Shown in pieces: positions 1 to 6,341 of a DNA stretch of 14,901 bases (the first letter of the stretch is position 1; each line of letters opens with the position of its first letter). This DNA is from Bacillota bacterium. GTDB lineage: Bacteria > Bacillota > Clostridia > Acetivibrionales > Acetivibrionaceae. A model generated the notes under the pieces. It worked only from the letters and a program-made list of their open reading frames with translations. It did no database searches and was not told the DNA's origin. The position numbers and the translations under genes were made by a program. The stretch lies in contig JAEZUI010000112.1 of NCBI GenBank assembly GCA_023421115.1, positions 1 to 14,901 of the forward strand, written 5' to 3'.

Positions 1-2
1 TT

Positions 3-419
3 GCCGGTAGAGAAAGTAATGAAGAAAAATTAGAAAAGTTAAAGTTGAGGAGTGATATTATGAAAACAGCCGTTGAATCATTAGAAACTGTAAGCGCCGA
101 TGAAAGAATGCGTGAAATACAAAGAGCCCGCGAAAAGAGCAGATTGGATATGCTCTCAAAACTTGATTATGCAAAAAAACAAGGTTTACAACAAGGTTTA
201 CAACAAGGTTTAGAACAAGGTTTAGAACAAGGTTTACAACAAGGTTTAGAACAAGGTTTAGAACAAGGCTTAGAACAAGGCTTAGAACAAGGTGTAATTA
301 ATACAGCTGAAGAAATGTTGAAACTTGGCGTAGATATTCAAATAATAATTAAAGCAACAAAACTTTCACCAGATAAGATTAAAGAGATAGAAGAAAAGCT
401 TAAAGACAATCAAAATTGA
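3..419 (+). CDS. C-terminal part of an Rpn-family (PD-(D/E)XK) nuclease/putative transposase, 5' end outside the window
   Basis: The reading frame is open from the first complete codon at base 3, so the gene begins before the window; a TTG at 45 is probably an internal Leu codon. The visible 138 residues are a charged helical segment (ESNEEKLEKLKL, then ERMREIQRAREKSRLDMLSKLDYAKKQG), nine tetrapeptides of the form GL(Q/E)Q, and a short tail (EEMLKLGVDIQIIIKATKLSPDKIKEIEEKL). Charged helix, then GLEQG-type repeat, then a short helix-turn-helix-like tail is the usual C-terminus of Rpn recombination-promoting nucleases, also annotated as PD-(D/E)XK family transposases. The catalytic core would lie upstream and is not seen, so activity cannot be judged. 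The gene ends just before a strong terminator and is probably not part of the polysaccharide operon. Family assignment rests on the tail pattern only. Confidence 0.75.
   Translation, partial: AGRESNEEKLEKLKLRSDIMKTAVESLETVSADERMREIQRAREKSRLDMLSKLDYAKKQGLQQGLQQGLEQGLEQGLQQGLEQGLEQGLEQGLEQGVINTAEEMLKLGVDIQIIIKATKLSPDKIKEIEEKLKDNQN
183..290 (+). repeat. 12-base in-frame tandem repeat, nine units
   Basis: Nine consecutive 12-base units of the type ggtttaSaacaa encode GLQQ or GLEQ (order Q,Q,E,E,Q,E,E,E,E at the third residue). The last two units use ggc instead of ggt for Gly. The next Gly codon (291) starts a degenerate unit, GVIN. The unit length is a multiple of three, so gain or loss of copies would keep the frame. 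Confidence 0.95.
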
Positions 420-440
420 TGTAGCTAGGAACACTCAGAT

Positions 441-477
441 AAAAAAACCGCTTCGATTAAACTGAAGCGGTTTTTTT
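441..477 (+). terminator. Rho-independent terminator, possibly bidirectional
   Basis: A 14-base stem (441-454 against 464-477) with a 9-base loop has the GC-rich core ccgcttc/gaagcgg flanked by seven A and seven T. It lies 21 bases after the stop of the Rpn-family gene. The A-run and T-run are symmetric, so it could work in both directions. It separates the nuclease gene from the polysaccharide operon. Confidence 0.93.
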
Positions 478-708
478 ACTATATTATATAATTTTCATAC
501 CTAAATAAACGGAGAATACTTAAAGAACTTGAAAACAGCATATGATGAGCAAATTGCGACACAGATTAGGTGAGTATAAATACAATATTTCTTCTCCTAT
601 GTAAACATTCTATACCTATATATAATGATAGTCAATAATATACAATAATTGATTTACATACCATGCTTTTTCTTCAGTATGAATAACAAAAAATATCCTA
701 AATAAAAG

Positions 709-740
709 TCCACCTGTGAAAAATATTTCTCACAAATGGA
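709..740. promoter_or_regulatory. Imperfect inverted repeat upstream of the cpsB promoter
   Basis: Arms tccacctgtga (709-719) and tcacaaatgga (730-740) pair over 4 + 5 bases with two central mismatches around a 10-base AT-rich spacer. The dyad ends 17 bases before the proposed -35 box, a place where an activator or repressor site could lie. No regulator family is assigned. Confidence 0.35.
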
Positions 741-757
741 TATGTGTTATTTATACT

Positions 758-786
758 TTGCATTTTATATGTACAGGCTGTATAAT
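758..786 (+). promoter_or_regulatory. Probable sigma-A promoter for the polysaccharide operon
   Basis: A perfect -10 box TATAAT (781-786) lies 17 bases after TTGCAT (758-763), which matches the -35 consensus only in TTG. The position, about 40 bases before the phosphatase start and after the upstream terminator, fits the main promoter of the operon. Confidence 0.6.
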
Positions 787-813
787 ATGATTAATACTAT
801 ATTTTGGTTAAAC

Positions 814-822
814 AGGAGAAGG
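814..822 (+). promoter_or_regulatory. Ribosome binding site that decides the cpsB start
   Basis: AGGAGAAGG ends 7 bases before ATG 830. A TTG codon at 827 is in frame directly before that ATG but has poorer spacing, and family members begin MIDIHCH, so ATG 830 is preferred. Confidence 0.8.
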
Positions 823-829
823 TATTTTG

Positions 830-1618
830 ATGATTGATATTCATTGTCATATATTATATGGAATAGATGATGGACCAAAGAGTCTCGAGCAATCGATGAA
901 ATTAGTAAGGGAGCTTTATAAGAAAGGTATAGAGAAAATTATAGCTACTCCTCATTTTATTAGCGGAGATGATTATGTTCCTACAGCTGAGGAAATAAGG
1001 GAAAAGGTAAGACTTCTGCAAGAAGAAATAGATAGAGAAGAAATAAAGCTTAAGATATATCCGGGTATGGAAGTTTACGCCTCTCATGATACCATTGAAA
1101 GACTAAAAAACAATGAGATACTCTCGTTGAATGATTCTAAATACATATTAATTGAATTTCCCTTTGAGACAATTCCAAAGTATATGTCAGACCTTTTATT
1201 TTCCATGCAATTAGAAGGTTTTACTCCTATTATAGCTCATCCTGAGCGATATTGCTTGGAGTATAGAAAAAGTAAGCTTTTAAAGGAGCTGGTAGACAAA
1301 GGAGTCCTTTTGCAGCTTAATTCAGAGAGTATCATTGGTACTCATGGCAAAAGGGCAAAAAAAGCAGCATATGAGCTATTGAAAGCTGGGATGGTACATA
1401 TTGTTGGCACAGATTCCCACAGTTTAAACAGAATACTGTCAGATAAACAGGAAATTGAGAAAAAAATTTCTAGTCTGTGTGGTTTTGAAAATGCTGAAAG
1501 AATTTTGTATACCAACCCGCAAAGAGTGCTTGAAAATGAGGAAGTTCTAGGTATGTGTTCAGTAAAAAGGCGACTACTAATGACAGGGATTTTAAGAAAA
1601 TTACGTCTAAAGTTGTAA
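830..1618 (+). CDS. CpsB/YwqE-type tyrosine-protein phosphatase (PHP fold)
   Basis: The 262-residue protein is full length for the CpsB/CapC/YwqE family of metal-dependent phosphatases, which dephosphorylate the Tyr cluster of a bacterial tyrosine kinase and so control polysaccharide assembly. PHP metal-ligand motifs are present in order: HCH (5-7), DDGP (13-16), TPH (40-42), GMEVY (79-83), AHPERY (136-141) and GTDSH (193-197). It has no signal peptide and should act in the cytoplasm. It is the first gene after the promoter at 758-786. Its expected partner, the BY-kinase at 2323, lies two genes downstream. Family assignment is strong; the substrate is inferred from family and neighbourhood. 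Confidence 0.93.
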   Translation: MIDIHCHILYGIDDGPKSLEQSMKLVRELYKKGIEKIIATPHFISGDDYVPTAEEIREKVRLLQEEIDREEIKLKIYPGMEVYASHDTIERLKNNEILSLNDSKYILIEFPFETIPKYMSDLLFSMQLEGFTPIIAHPERYCLEYRKSKLLKELVDKGVLLQLNSESIIGTHGKRAKKAAYELLKAGMVHIVGTDSHSLNRILSDKQEIEKKISSLCGFENAERILYTNPQRVLENEEVLGMCSVKRRLLMTGILRKLRLKL

Positions 1619-1636
1619 GAAAGTGCATCATATGAA

Positions 1637-1665
1637 TTGACAACAATTTGCAAATATATTAATAT
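1637..1665 (+). promoter_or_regulatory. Candidate internal promoter before the stalked membrane protein
   Basis: TTGACA (1637-1642) matches the -35 consensus perfectly and is followed after 17 bases by TAATAT (1660-1665), a 4/6 match to the -10 box. It lies in the 76-base gap after cpsB and could give the downstream genes extra transcription. Confidence 0.45.
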
Positions 1666-1680
1666 TGTTTTTGTATAAAA

Positions 1681-1687
1681 GAAGGAG
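1681..1687 (+). promoter_or_regulatory. Ribosome binding site that decides the start at 1695
   Basis: GAAGGAG ends 7 bases before ATG 1695. The longer reading from TTG 1665 would place this site inside the gene and add a basic stretch before the membrane segment, so ATG 1695 is chosen. Confidence 0.85.
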
Positions 1688-1694
1688 TAGAAGT

Positions 1695-2294
1695 ATGAAA
1701 AAAGGGATTGTTGTTATTTTGGCTATATTGCTGACTGTAGGGGCAGGGTTTTTAATACCCATTCTCACTCAAAAGGATAAAGATGGTTCCACAAAAGGCA
1801 CAGCCGGCAATTCAACACCCATTAATACACCAGTTGCAGTGACCGACAGTATTGTGACTGATAATCCGGAAATTGTTACACCATTGGCTTCGCCAACCCC
1901 GACGTATAAATCCGATGTAACTCTCGGGAATCCAAGCCCTACTGTTAAGTCACAAAATACAGAAGTCACTCAAGATGGCAAAGCAACACCAAAACCGATG
2001 GTTTCTGATGGAAGTAAAATTGAACCTGAAGCAACAAAAAATAGTGAATCTGTGAGCTGGGTAGATAGGAAAATCCGGGAACATAGAGATGAGATTGATG
2101 ATGGTGATCTCGCAGATTTTAAAAGAATATATTCGTCGGTTAATATAGGATACATACAAAGCCTTATGGATGCAGGTCTAGACGATGAAAGAATGACAGA
2201 GCTGAAATCATATTTGAGAAATACGCTTGGGGGAGACTACGAACGTGCAAAAGAGCTCTTCTACAGGTATTCATATTTATTATCAGAAGTCTAA
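1695..2294 (+). CDS. Membrane-anchored protein with a Thr/Pro/Ser-rich stalk and a helical C-terminal domain; function unknown
   Basis: I do not recognise a named family. The 199-residue product starts MKK and has one hydrophobic segment (about residues 4-24) acting as a signal anchor or uncleaved signal peptide; there is no lipobox Cys. Residues about 30-118 form a low-complexity stalk rich in Thr, Pro, Ser, Asp and Val with repeated short motifs (STPINTP, SPTPT, NPSPT, ATPKP). Residues about 121-199 look folded and helical (SWVDRKIREHRDEIDDGDLADFKRIY, then an acidic and aromatic end, YERAKELFYRYSYLL). The stalk and C-terminal domain should lie outside the membrane. It sits between the phosphatase and the BY-kinase, 28 bases before the latter, which suggests a role in sensing, export or surface attachment of the polymer. 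That role is inference from position only. Confidence 0.85.
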   Translation: MKKGIVVILAILLTVGAGFLIPILTQKDKDGSTKGTAGNSTPINTPVAVTDSIVTDNPEIVTPLASPTPTYKSDVTLGNPSPTVKSQNTEVTQDGKATPKPMVSDGSKIEPEATKNSESVSWVDRKIREHRDEIDDGDLADFKRIYSSVNIGYIQSLMDAGLDDERMTELKSYLRNTLGGDYERAKELFYRYSYLLSEV

Positions 2295-2322
2295 TTAATT
2301 TTGGAAAAGGGGATTTGGAAGA

Positions 2323-3717
2323 ATGGGGAAAAGTGATTATATTGAGATTGATATAAGGGAAGTATTTATAACACTTCTAAAGAGATGGTATATTATAGCA
2401 ATTTGTTTTATTTTAGCTGCAGGTTCAGCTTTTGCAGTAACTCAATTTTATATGAAGCCTATTTATAGGGCGGATACCACACTTTTCTTGGGTAAGGAAT
2501 CAGATAAGGTGGCAAGCTTGAGTTTTGCTGATATACAGCTAAATAATCAACTTGTAACCGACTATAGAGAATTACTCAAATCAAATCTTGTTGCCGATAG
2601 CATAGAAAATAAATTAGGTGTAAATGCAGGTAAGTTCAAAAAGAATGTAAATGTTCAGACAGTAAAGGATTCAAGAATATTCAGTATAAGCTATGAAGAC
2701 ACAGACCCCAAACTTGCAGCAAATGTTGTAAATGAACTTGCACTTGTAATAAAGCAAATGGCGTCCGAAATAATTCAGGTAAAAAACGTAAAAGTAATAG
2801 ATACAGCAAAGACACCTGAGTTTCCCGTAGGTCCAAGCAAAAAGAAGAATGTAGGACTTGCAGGTATTGTGGGCTTGGCGCTAGGTGCCGGTCTGATATA
2901 TTTGTTGGAAATGCTGGATTACACCTTTAAAAAGCCGGAAGATGTAGAAAGACAGTTGGAATTAAATGTAATCGGTGCTGTACCGAGATTTGAAGGCGGC
3001 AAAAGGGGTAAAAGAAAGGCTAAAGACCTTTTACAGCTTGAAGAGGATTATCTCAAAAACCTTATTACCAAAAATGATCCGAAAGCACCTGCTTCGGAGG
3101 CTTTCAGAGAAATTCGTACGAATTTACACTATATGAGCGTAGATAAGGAATTGAAGACTATAGTAGTAACCAGCCCTACATTAGGAGACGGTAAAACAGT
3201 AACAGCTGTTAATATGGCGGTGGCTTTTGCCAAATCAGGCAAGAAAGTTCTGGTTATTGACGCAGACTTAAGGAAGCCGAAGGTTCATCACTATTTTGGA
3301 ATACCAAATGAAAAGGGCTTAACCAATATCATTAAAGGTGATATAGACGATAAAGAAGTAAATTCAATGACACTTAGGGGAATACCAAATCTATATGTTA
3401 TACCTAGTGGCCCGATTCCTCCTAATCCAGCTGAAATTCTCAGTTCAAATAGATTGCACCAGTTGTTGGATAAGTTGAAAGGTGATTACGACACTATAAT
3501 AATAGATACTCCACCGGTGGGACAAGTAACAGATGCAGCAATCCTTGCAGGTGCAACAGATGGAGTTGTATTGGTATTTGCTTGCAGCCAAACCAGAATA
3601 GATATGGCAAAGAGAGCAAAGAAAGCTCTTGCAAGTGTTAATTCCAACATTATAGGTACTGTTTTGACAAAAATGGATACAGGAAGAGGCAATTACTATA
3701 ATTACGAATATAAGTAG
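2323..3717 (+). CDS. Wzz-type chain-length regulator fused to a BY-family tyrosine kinase
   Basis: The 464-residue protein joins a Wzz domain (residues about 5-200) to a BY-kinase domain (about 255-464). Two membrane segments (about 23-40 and 177-196) flank an extracellular part, with the proline-rich TPEFPVGP before the second, as in Wzz/Wzc proteins. The kinase half has the oligomerisation motif EX2RX2R (E259, R262, R265), Walker A (SPTLGDGKT, 284-292, K291), Walker A' (VIDADLRKP, 311-319) and Walker B (IIIDTPPV). A short tyrosine cluster at the C-terminus (Y458, Y459, Y461, Y463) is the likely autophosphorylation site and target of the CpsB phosphatase. Many Gram-positives split these halves into CpsC and CpsD; here they are one chain, which is also seen in clostridia. 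It controls chain length and export at the membrane. GGGG at 2309-2312 serves as ribosome binding site for ATG 2323. Confidence 0.93.
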   Translation: MGKSDYIEIDIREVFITLLKRWYIIAICFILAAGSAFAVTQFYMKPIYRADTTLFLGKESDKVASLSFADIQLNNQLVTDYRELLKSNLVADSIENKLGVNAGKFKKNVNVQTVKDSRIFSISYEDTDPKLAANVVNELALVIKQMASEIIQVKNVKVIDTAKTPEFPVGPSKKKNVGLAGIVGLALGAGLIYLLEMLDYTFKKPEDVERQLELNVIGAVPRFEGGKRGKRKAKDLLQLEEDYLKNLITKNDPKAPASEAFREIRTNLHYMSVDKELKTIVVTSPTLGDGKTVTAVNMAVAFAKSGKKVLVIDADLRKPKVHHYFGIPNEKGLTNIIKGDIDDKEVNSMTLRGIPNLYVIPSGPIPPNPAEILSSNRLHQLLDKLKGDYDTIIIDTPPVGQVTDAAILAGATDGVVLVFACSQTRIDMAKRAKKALASVNSNIIGTVLTKMDTGRGNYYNYEYK

Positions 3718-3894
3718 ATAAGAACTATGATTTTTTCTAATAAAATAAGAAATTTGAAGAAATACAATATGAAAAATGGAATCGTATTCGAAATTAAAGA
3801 TAAGGGCAGAAATAAAAAATGCATAGGATAGAACAGGATTTTCTTTATAAAAGAAAGGCACTTTTTGATTGTTAATCCTTGGGGGACACGTTAT

Positions 3895-3923
3895 TTGTTA
3901 ATAGGGAATATGTACAGTAGAAT
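3895..3923 (+). promoter_or_regulatory. Candidate promoter for the sugar-gene segment
   Basis: TTGTTA (3895-3900, 4/6 to consensus) and TAGAAT (3918-3923, 5/6) are 17 bases apart. A second candidate downstream is TGTTATACT (3973-3981), an extended -10 without a good -35. Either would give a 5' leader of over 150 bases before the gene at 4150. Confidence 0.4.
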
Positions 3924-3985
3924 TATTGTAACTTATCTTAAGTGCTAAGTGAATGGGCGTAGCTATGCTAATTGTTATACTGTAC
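3912..3985 (+). promoter_or_regulatory. Long-range dyad with inner hairpins: candidate structured leader RNA or operator
   Basis: Outer arms gtacagta (3912-3919) and tactgtac (3978-3985) pair perfectly over 8 bases; after a small asymmetric bulge, aatta (3921-3925) and taatt (3969-3973) can extend the stem. Inside are ACTTA/TAAGT (3931-3935/3946-3950) and GCGT/ATGC (3957-3960/3965-3968, one G-U pair), giving a three-way-junction-like layout. If transcription starts from the 3895-3923 promoter, the left arm would not be in the RNA and the dyad would act only as DNA. Confidence 0.3.
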
Positions 3986-4149
3986 CGAAAGTCTAAAATT
4001 ATATGCTGGTGTGTACTTTTTTTAGAACAGGTAAAGAAAGATAAAGCAAAATTTAAAGGTTCAATTAAATAAAGATTCTTAAAAAATTAAGGATATGTTG
4101 TGGTAATACGAAGCAGATTATTTGGCATATTAATGAGGAAGGAAATAAG

Positions 4150-5094
4150 ATGAATATTATTTTGCTTAGTGCTGCAGGTTTTATCGGTACAAATTTAACT
4201 ATTCAGTTAGCCAAGAATAAAGAAAATAACATAACTCTTGTAGATAGAAGTTGTTCATATTTTAAGAGTATTGAAGATAAGAAGTTGCCTAATGTATGTT
4301 TTAAAGAGTCTGACTTTACATTGGACACAGATTTTGATTTATTAGTAGAGGGGCAAAATGTTGTTTATCATTTGATTAGTACAACTGTACCAACTACATC
4401 CAATCAGCATGTACCTGATGAACTTATGGCAAATGTCGTAATGTCGTCAAAATTGCTTGAGTCCTGTGTTAAGAATAAAGTGTCAAAGGTAGTGTTTATA
4501 TCATCGGGTGGAACTGTTTATGGAAATGAAAGCACATGTCCACTGAAAGAAAATGCATCAACATATCCAATAAGCTCGTATGGTATTCAAAAGATAACCA
4601 TAGAAAAATTATTGTATCTATATTATTACATGTATGGATTGGATTACCGAGTAGTCCGGTTGGCTAATCCATATGGACCATATCAGCGTCCTAACGGTGT
4701 TCTCGGTGCGGTGACTACATTTACATATAAAGCACTTATGGATGAAGCAATTTCAGTTTATGGAGACGGATCGGTAGTTAGAGATTTTATTTACATAGAT
4801 GATGCTGTTCGTGCAATTATTAACATTACAAAAGGTGAGAATACGCATAGGACATTTAACTTAGGCTGTGGCTACGGAACAAGCATAAAAAGTGTCATCG
4901 ATACGATACAGGAAACGCTAAAAATAAATCTAAAAACTCAGTATCTACCAGGTAGAACGGTGGATGTACCTGTAAACTATCTTGATATCAGTCGCTATGA
5001 AGATGCGTACGGAAAATTGAATCCAATTAGTCTTTCTGATGGCATTAATAAAACAGCGGAGTTTATTAGGCAGACGTACAAGACAAAATATTAA
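4150..5094 (+). CDS. NAD-dependent epimerase/dehydratase (extended SDR), nucleotide-sugar modifying
   Basis: The 314-residue length and motifs fit the extended short-chain dehydrogenases that epimerise or dehydrate UDP- or dTDP-sugars in the cytoplasm. The dinucleotide-binding motif is SAAGFIG (7-13), with Ser in place of the usual first Gly of GxxGxxG. Further motifs are VYHLIS (72-77), SSGGTVYG (118-125) and the catalytic YxxxK (Y144, K148), then RLANPYGP and the substrate-domain stretch YGDGSVVRDFIYIDD. The general layout is closest to UDP-hexose 4-epimerases, but sequence reading alone does not settle substrate or product. It is the first gene after the 432-base gap, 27 bases before a glycosyltransferase that may use its product. 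GAGGAAGGA lies before ATG 4150. Confidence 0.88.
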   Translation: MNIILLSAAGFIGTNLTIQLAKNKENNITLVDRSCSYFKSIEDKKLPNVCFKESDFTLDTDFDLLVEGQNVVYHLISTTVPTTSNQHVPDELMANVVMSSKLLESCVKNKVSKVVFISSGGTVYGNESTCPLKENASTYPISSYGIQKITIEKLLYLYYYMYGLDYRVVRLANPYGPYQRPNGVLGAVTTFTYKALMDEAISVYGDGSVVRDFIYIDDAVRAIINITKGENTHRTFNLGCGYGTSIKSVIDTIQETLKINLKTQYLPGRTVDVPVNYLDISRYEDAYGKLNPISLSDGINKTAEFIRQTYKTKY

Positions 5095-5121
5095 TTCTTA
5101 GATTATACAGGGGATAAATTT

Positions 5122-6261
5122 ATGAAAATAGCAATGTTGAATAAAAGAAAAGAACGACCGATAAGGATTGCTAAGATCATGGGCAAACATGTAACCGGAG
5201 GCATAAAATCGGTAATAATGAATTACTATGAACATATTGACAGAGAGAGCATTCAATTTGACTTTATTGTAGATTCGGATTCTCCTTTGAAAGATTATTC
5301 TGATATAGAGCGCCTAGGGGGAAGGGTATTTGAGATACCACCTGTAAAGAATTTGCTTGGTCATATATATGAGTGCTATAAAATATTTAAAAGAGAAAAC
5401 TATCTTATAGCTCATGGGTACGTGAATACATTAAATGTGTTCCCTATGTTTTCAGCTATGATGGCTGGTGTACCAGTTAGGATTGCAGAGAATCTAAGTA
5501 CTGCACATCCTGGTGAAAAAAAAACTGCCCTAAAAAAATTACTGAGACCATTTGCAAAAGTGTTCCCAACCCATTTGTCTGCAAATTCAAAATTTTCCGG
5601 TGAGTGGATATATGGTTCTAAAAGTATGGACAAATGCAAAGTATTTTATAATGCTATAGATCTTGATAAATTCAAATATGAGGTTCCTCTTAGAGAAAAG
5701 ACTAGAGCGGAATACGGCTGGAATGATAAGTTTGTTATCGGGCATATAGGTCGTTACGAGTACCAGAAGAACCATAATTTACTAATTGATATTTTTGCTG
5801 AGTTGCGTAATAAGGATTCTTCTGCTATATTAGCACTTATTGGCTATGGAAATCTGAAAGAAGAAATCTTTAGGAAAATTGAACGTTTGGGATTGAAAGA
5901 TTATGTTGTTGATTTAGGGGGAAGAGAAGATATTGCCCAATTCTATAATGCAATGGATTGTTTTATACTTCCTTCATTCTATGAAGGGCTTCCAGTTGTA
6001 GGGATAGAAGCACAAGCAACTGGATTACCATGTGTAATATCTTCTGAAGTTACAAAGGAAACGCAGATTACTGATATTGTAGATTTTGTTGACTTACTAG
6101 CGCCACCTGGAAAATGGGCTGATACAATCCTTAAATGGAAGAGTTATAAAAGAAAAGATGTTGGTGAGCAGATAACAGCTAGTGGATACAATATTGTTTG
6201 TGAAGCAAATATGTTGAAAGAATACTATATAGAGTCTCTTGAAGCGAGTTGGAGAAAATGA
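5122..6261 (+). CDS. GT4-family glycosyltransferase (GT-B fold, EpsF-like)
   Basis: The 379-residue protein has the layout of GT4 retaining glycosyltransferases, which transfer a sugar from a nucleotide donor to the growing lipid-linked unit on the cytoplasmic side of the membrane. The N-terminal acceptor domain carries the glycine loop TGGIKSVIMNYY (25-36). The C-terminal donor domain begins near residue 204 (VIGHIGRYEYQKNH, with R211 and K216 in the usual donor-phosphate positions) and ends with the EX7E motif (E288, E296 in EGLPVVGIEAQ). GTs of this sort are common in Bacillus and Clostridium exopolysaccharide loci; donor and acceptor are unknown. Its ribosome binding site is AGGGGAT 27 bases after the SDR stop. 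Its stop codon overlaps the start of a 27-residue ORF (ATGA, 6258-6261). Confidence 0.92.
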   Translation: MKIAMLNKRKERPIRIAKIMGKHVTGGIKSVIMNYYEHIDRESIQFDFIVDSDSPLKDYSDIERLGGRVFEIPPVKNLLGHIYECYKIFKRENYLIAHGYVNTLNVFPMFSAMMAGVPVRIAENLSTAHPGEKKTALKKLLRPFAKVFPTHLSANSKFSGEWIYGSKSMDKCKVFYNAIDLDKFKYEVPLREKTRAEYGWNDKFVIGHIGRYEYQKNHNLLIDIFAELRNKDSSAILALIGYGNLKEEIFRKIERLGLKDYVVDLGGREDIAQFYNAMDCFILPSFYEGLPVVGIEAQATGLPCVISSEVTKETQITDIVDFVDLLAPPGKWADTILKWKSYKRKDVGEQITASGYNIVCEANMLKEYYIESLEASWRK

Positions 6262-6341
6262 AATACAGTATTTTGATCTTTATTATTGGAATAAACATTT
6301 TTTCTGCTAACTATCATAGGGGGAGTATGGAATATGAATAA
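6258..6341 (+). CDS. Possible 27-residue hydrophobic small ORF bridging the GT4 gene and rfbC
   Basis: ATG 6258 overlaps the GT4 stop in the classic ATGA form, and the ORF ends at TAA 6341, eight bases inside rfbC. The product would be MKYSILIFIIGINIF followed by SANYHRGSMEYE, so a short hydrophobic N-terminal half with a polar tail. GGAG (6251-6254) precedes the ATG but with a tight 3-base spacing. It could be a real small membrane protein, a coupling device that carries ribosomes to the rfbC start, or chance. The full rfbC ribosome binding site lies within it. Confidence 0.3.
   Translation: MKYSILIFIIGINIFSANYHRGSMEYE

Larger units (their letters stand above)
478..826. other. Non-coding leader region before the polysaccharide operon
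   Basis: No convincing gene is seen in these 349 bases. The right half holds the imperfect dyad (709-740) and the promoter (758-786) described separately. The left half holds a 22-codon stop-to-stop stretch ending at 573 without a start codon or ribosome binding site; it could be a gene remnant or chance. Confidence 0.6.
3718..4149. other. 432-base gap between the BY-kinase and the sugar genes
   Basis: No gene of credible length is seen on either strand. From left to right it holds an AT-only-type hairpin (stem 3840-3846/3850-3856, TTTCTTT/AAAGAAA) followed after a few bases by five T, a purine run gggggaca (3881-3888), a promoter-like pair (3895-3923), a long-range dyad (3912-3985), an extended -10 sequence (3973-3981) and a seven-T run (4017-4023). 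It may be a regulatory leader for the downstream genes or the scar of a lost gene. Confidence 0.6.

Noticed and set aside
183..290. The tandem repeat as a possible CRISPR array
   Set aside because: The units are 12 bases, directly adjacent, without spacers, and are in frame within a protein gene.
505..573. A 22-codon stop-to-stop stretch in the leader before cpsB with a coding-like mix of residues
   Set aside because: It has no start codon, no ribosome binding site and no recognisable motif; stretches of this length between stops occur by chance.
3445..3861. A long open frame on the minus strand opposite the end of the kinase gene
   Set aside because: It is antisense to the well-supported kinase coding region, has odd Cys- and Ser-rich composition and matches nothing; it is a shadow of codon use on the other strand.
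3840..3866. Hairpin TTTCTTT/AAAGAAA followed by five T, as a terminator after the kinase gene
   Set aside because: The stem has one G-C pair and a three-base loop, too weak for a credible terminator; noted only as part of the gap.
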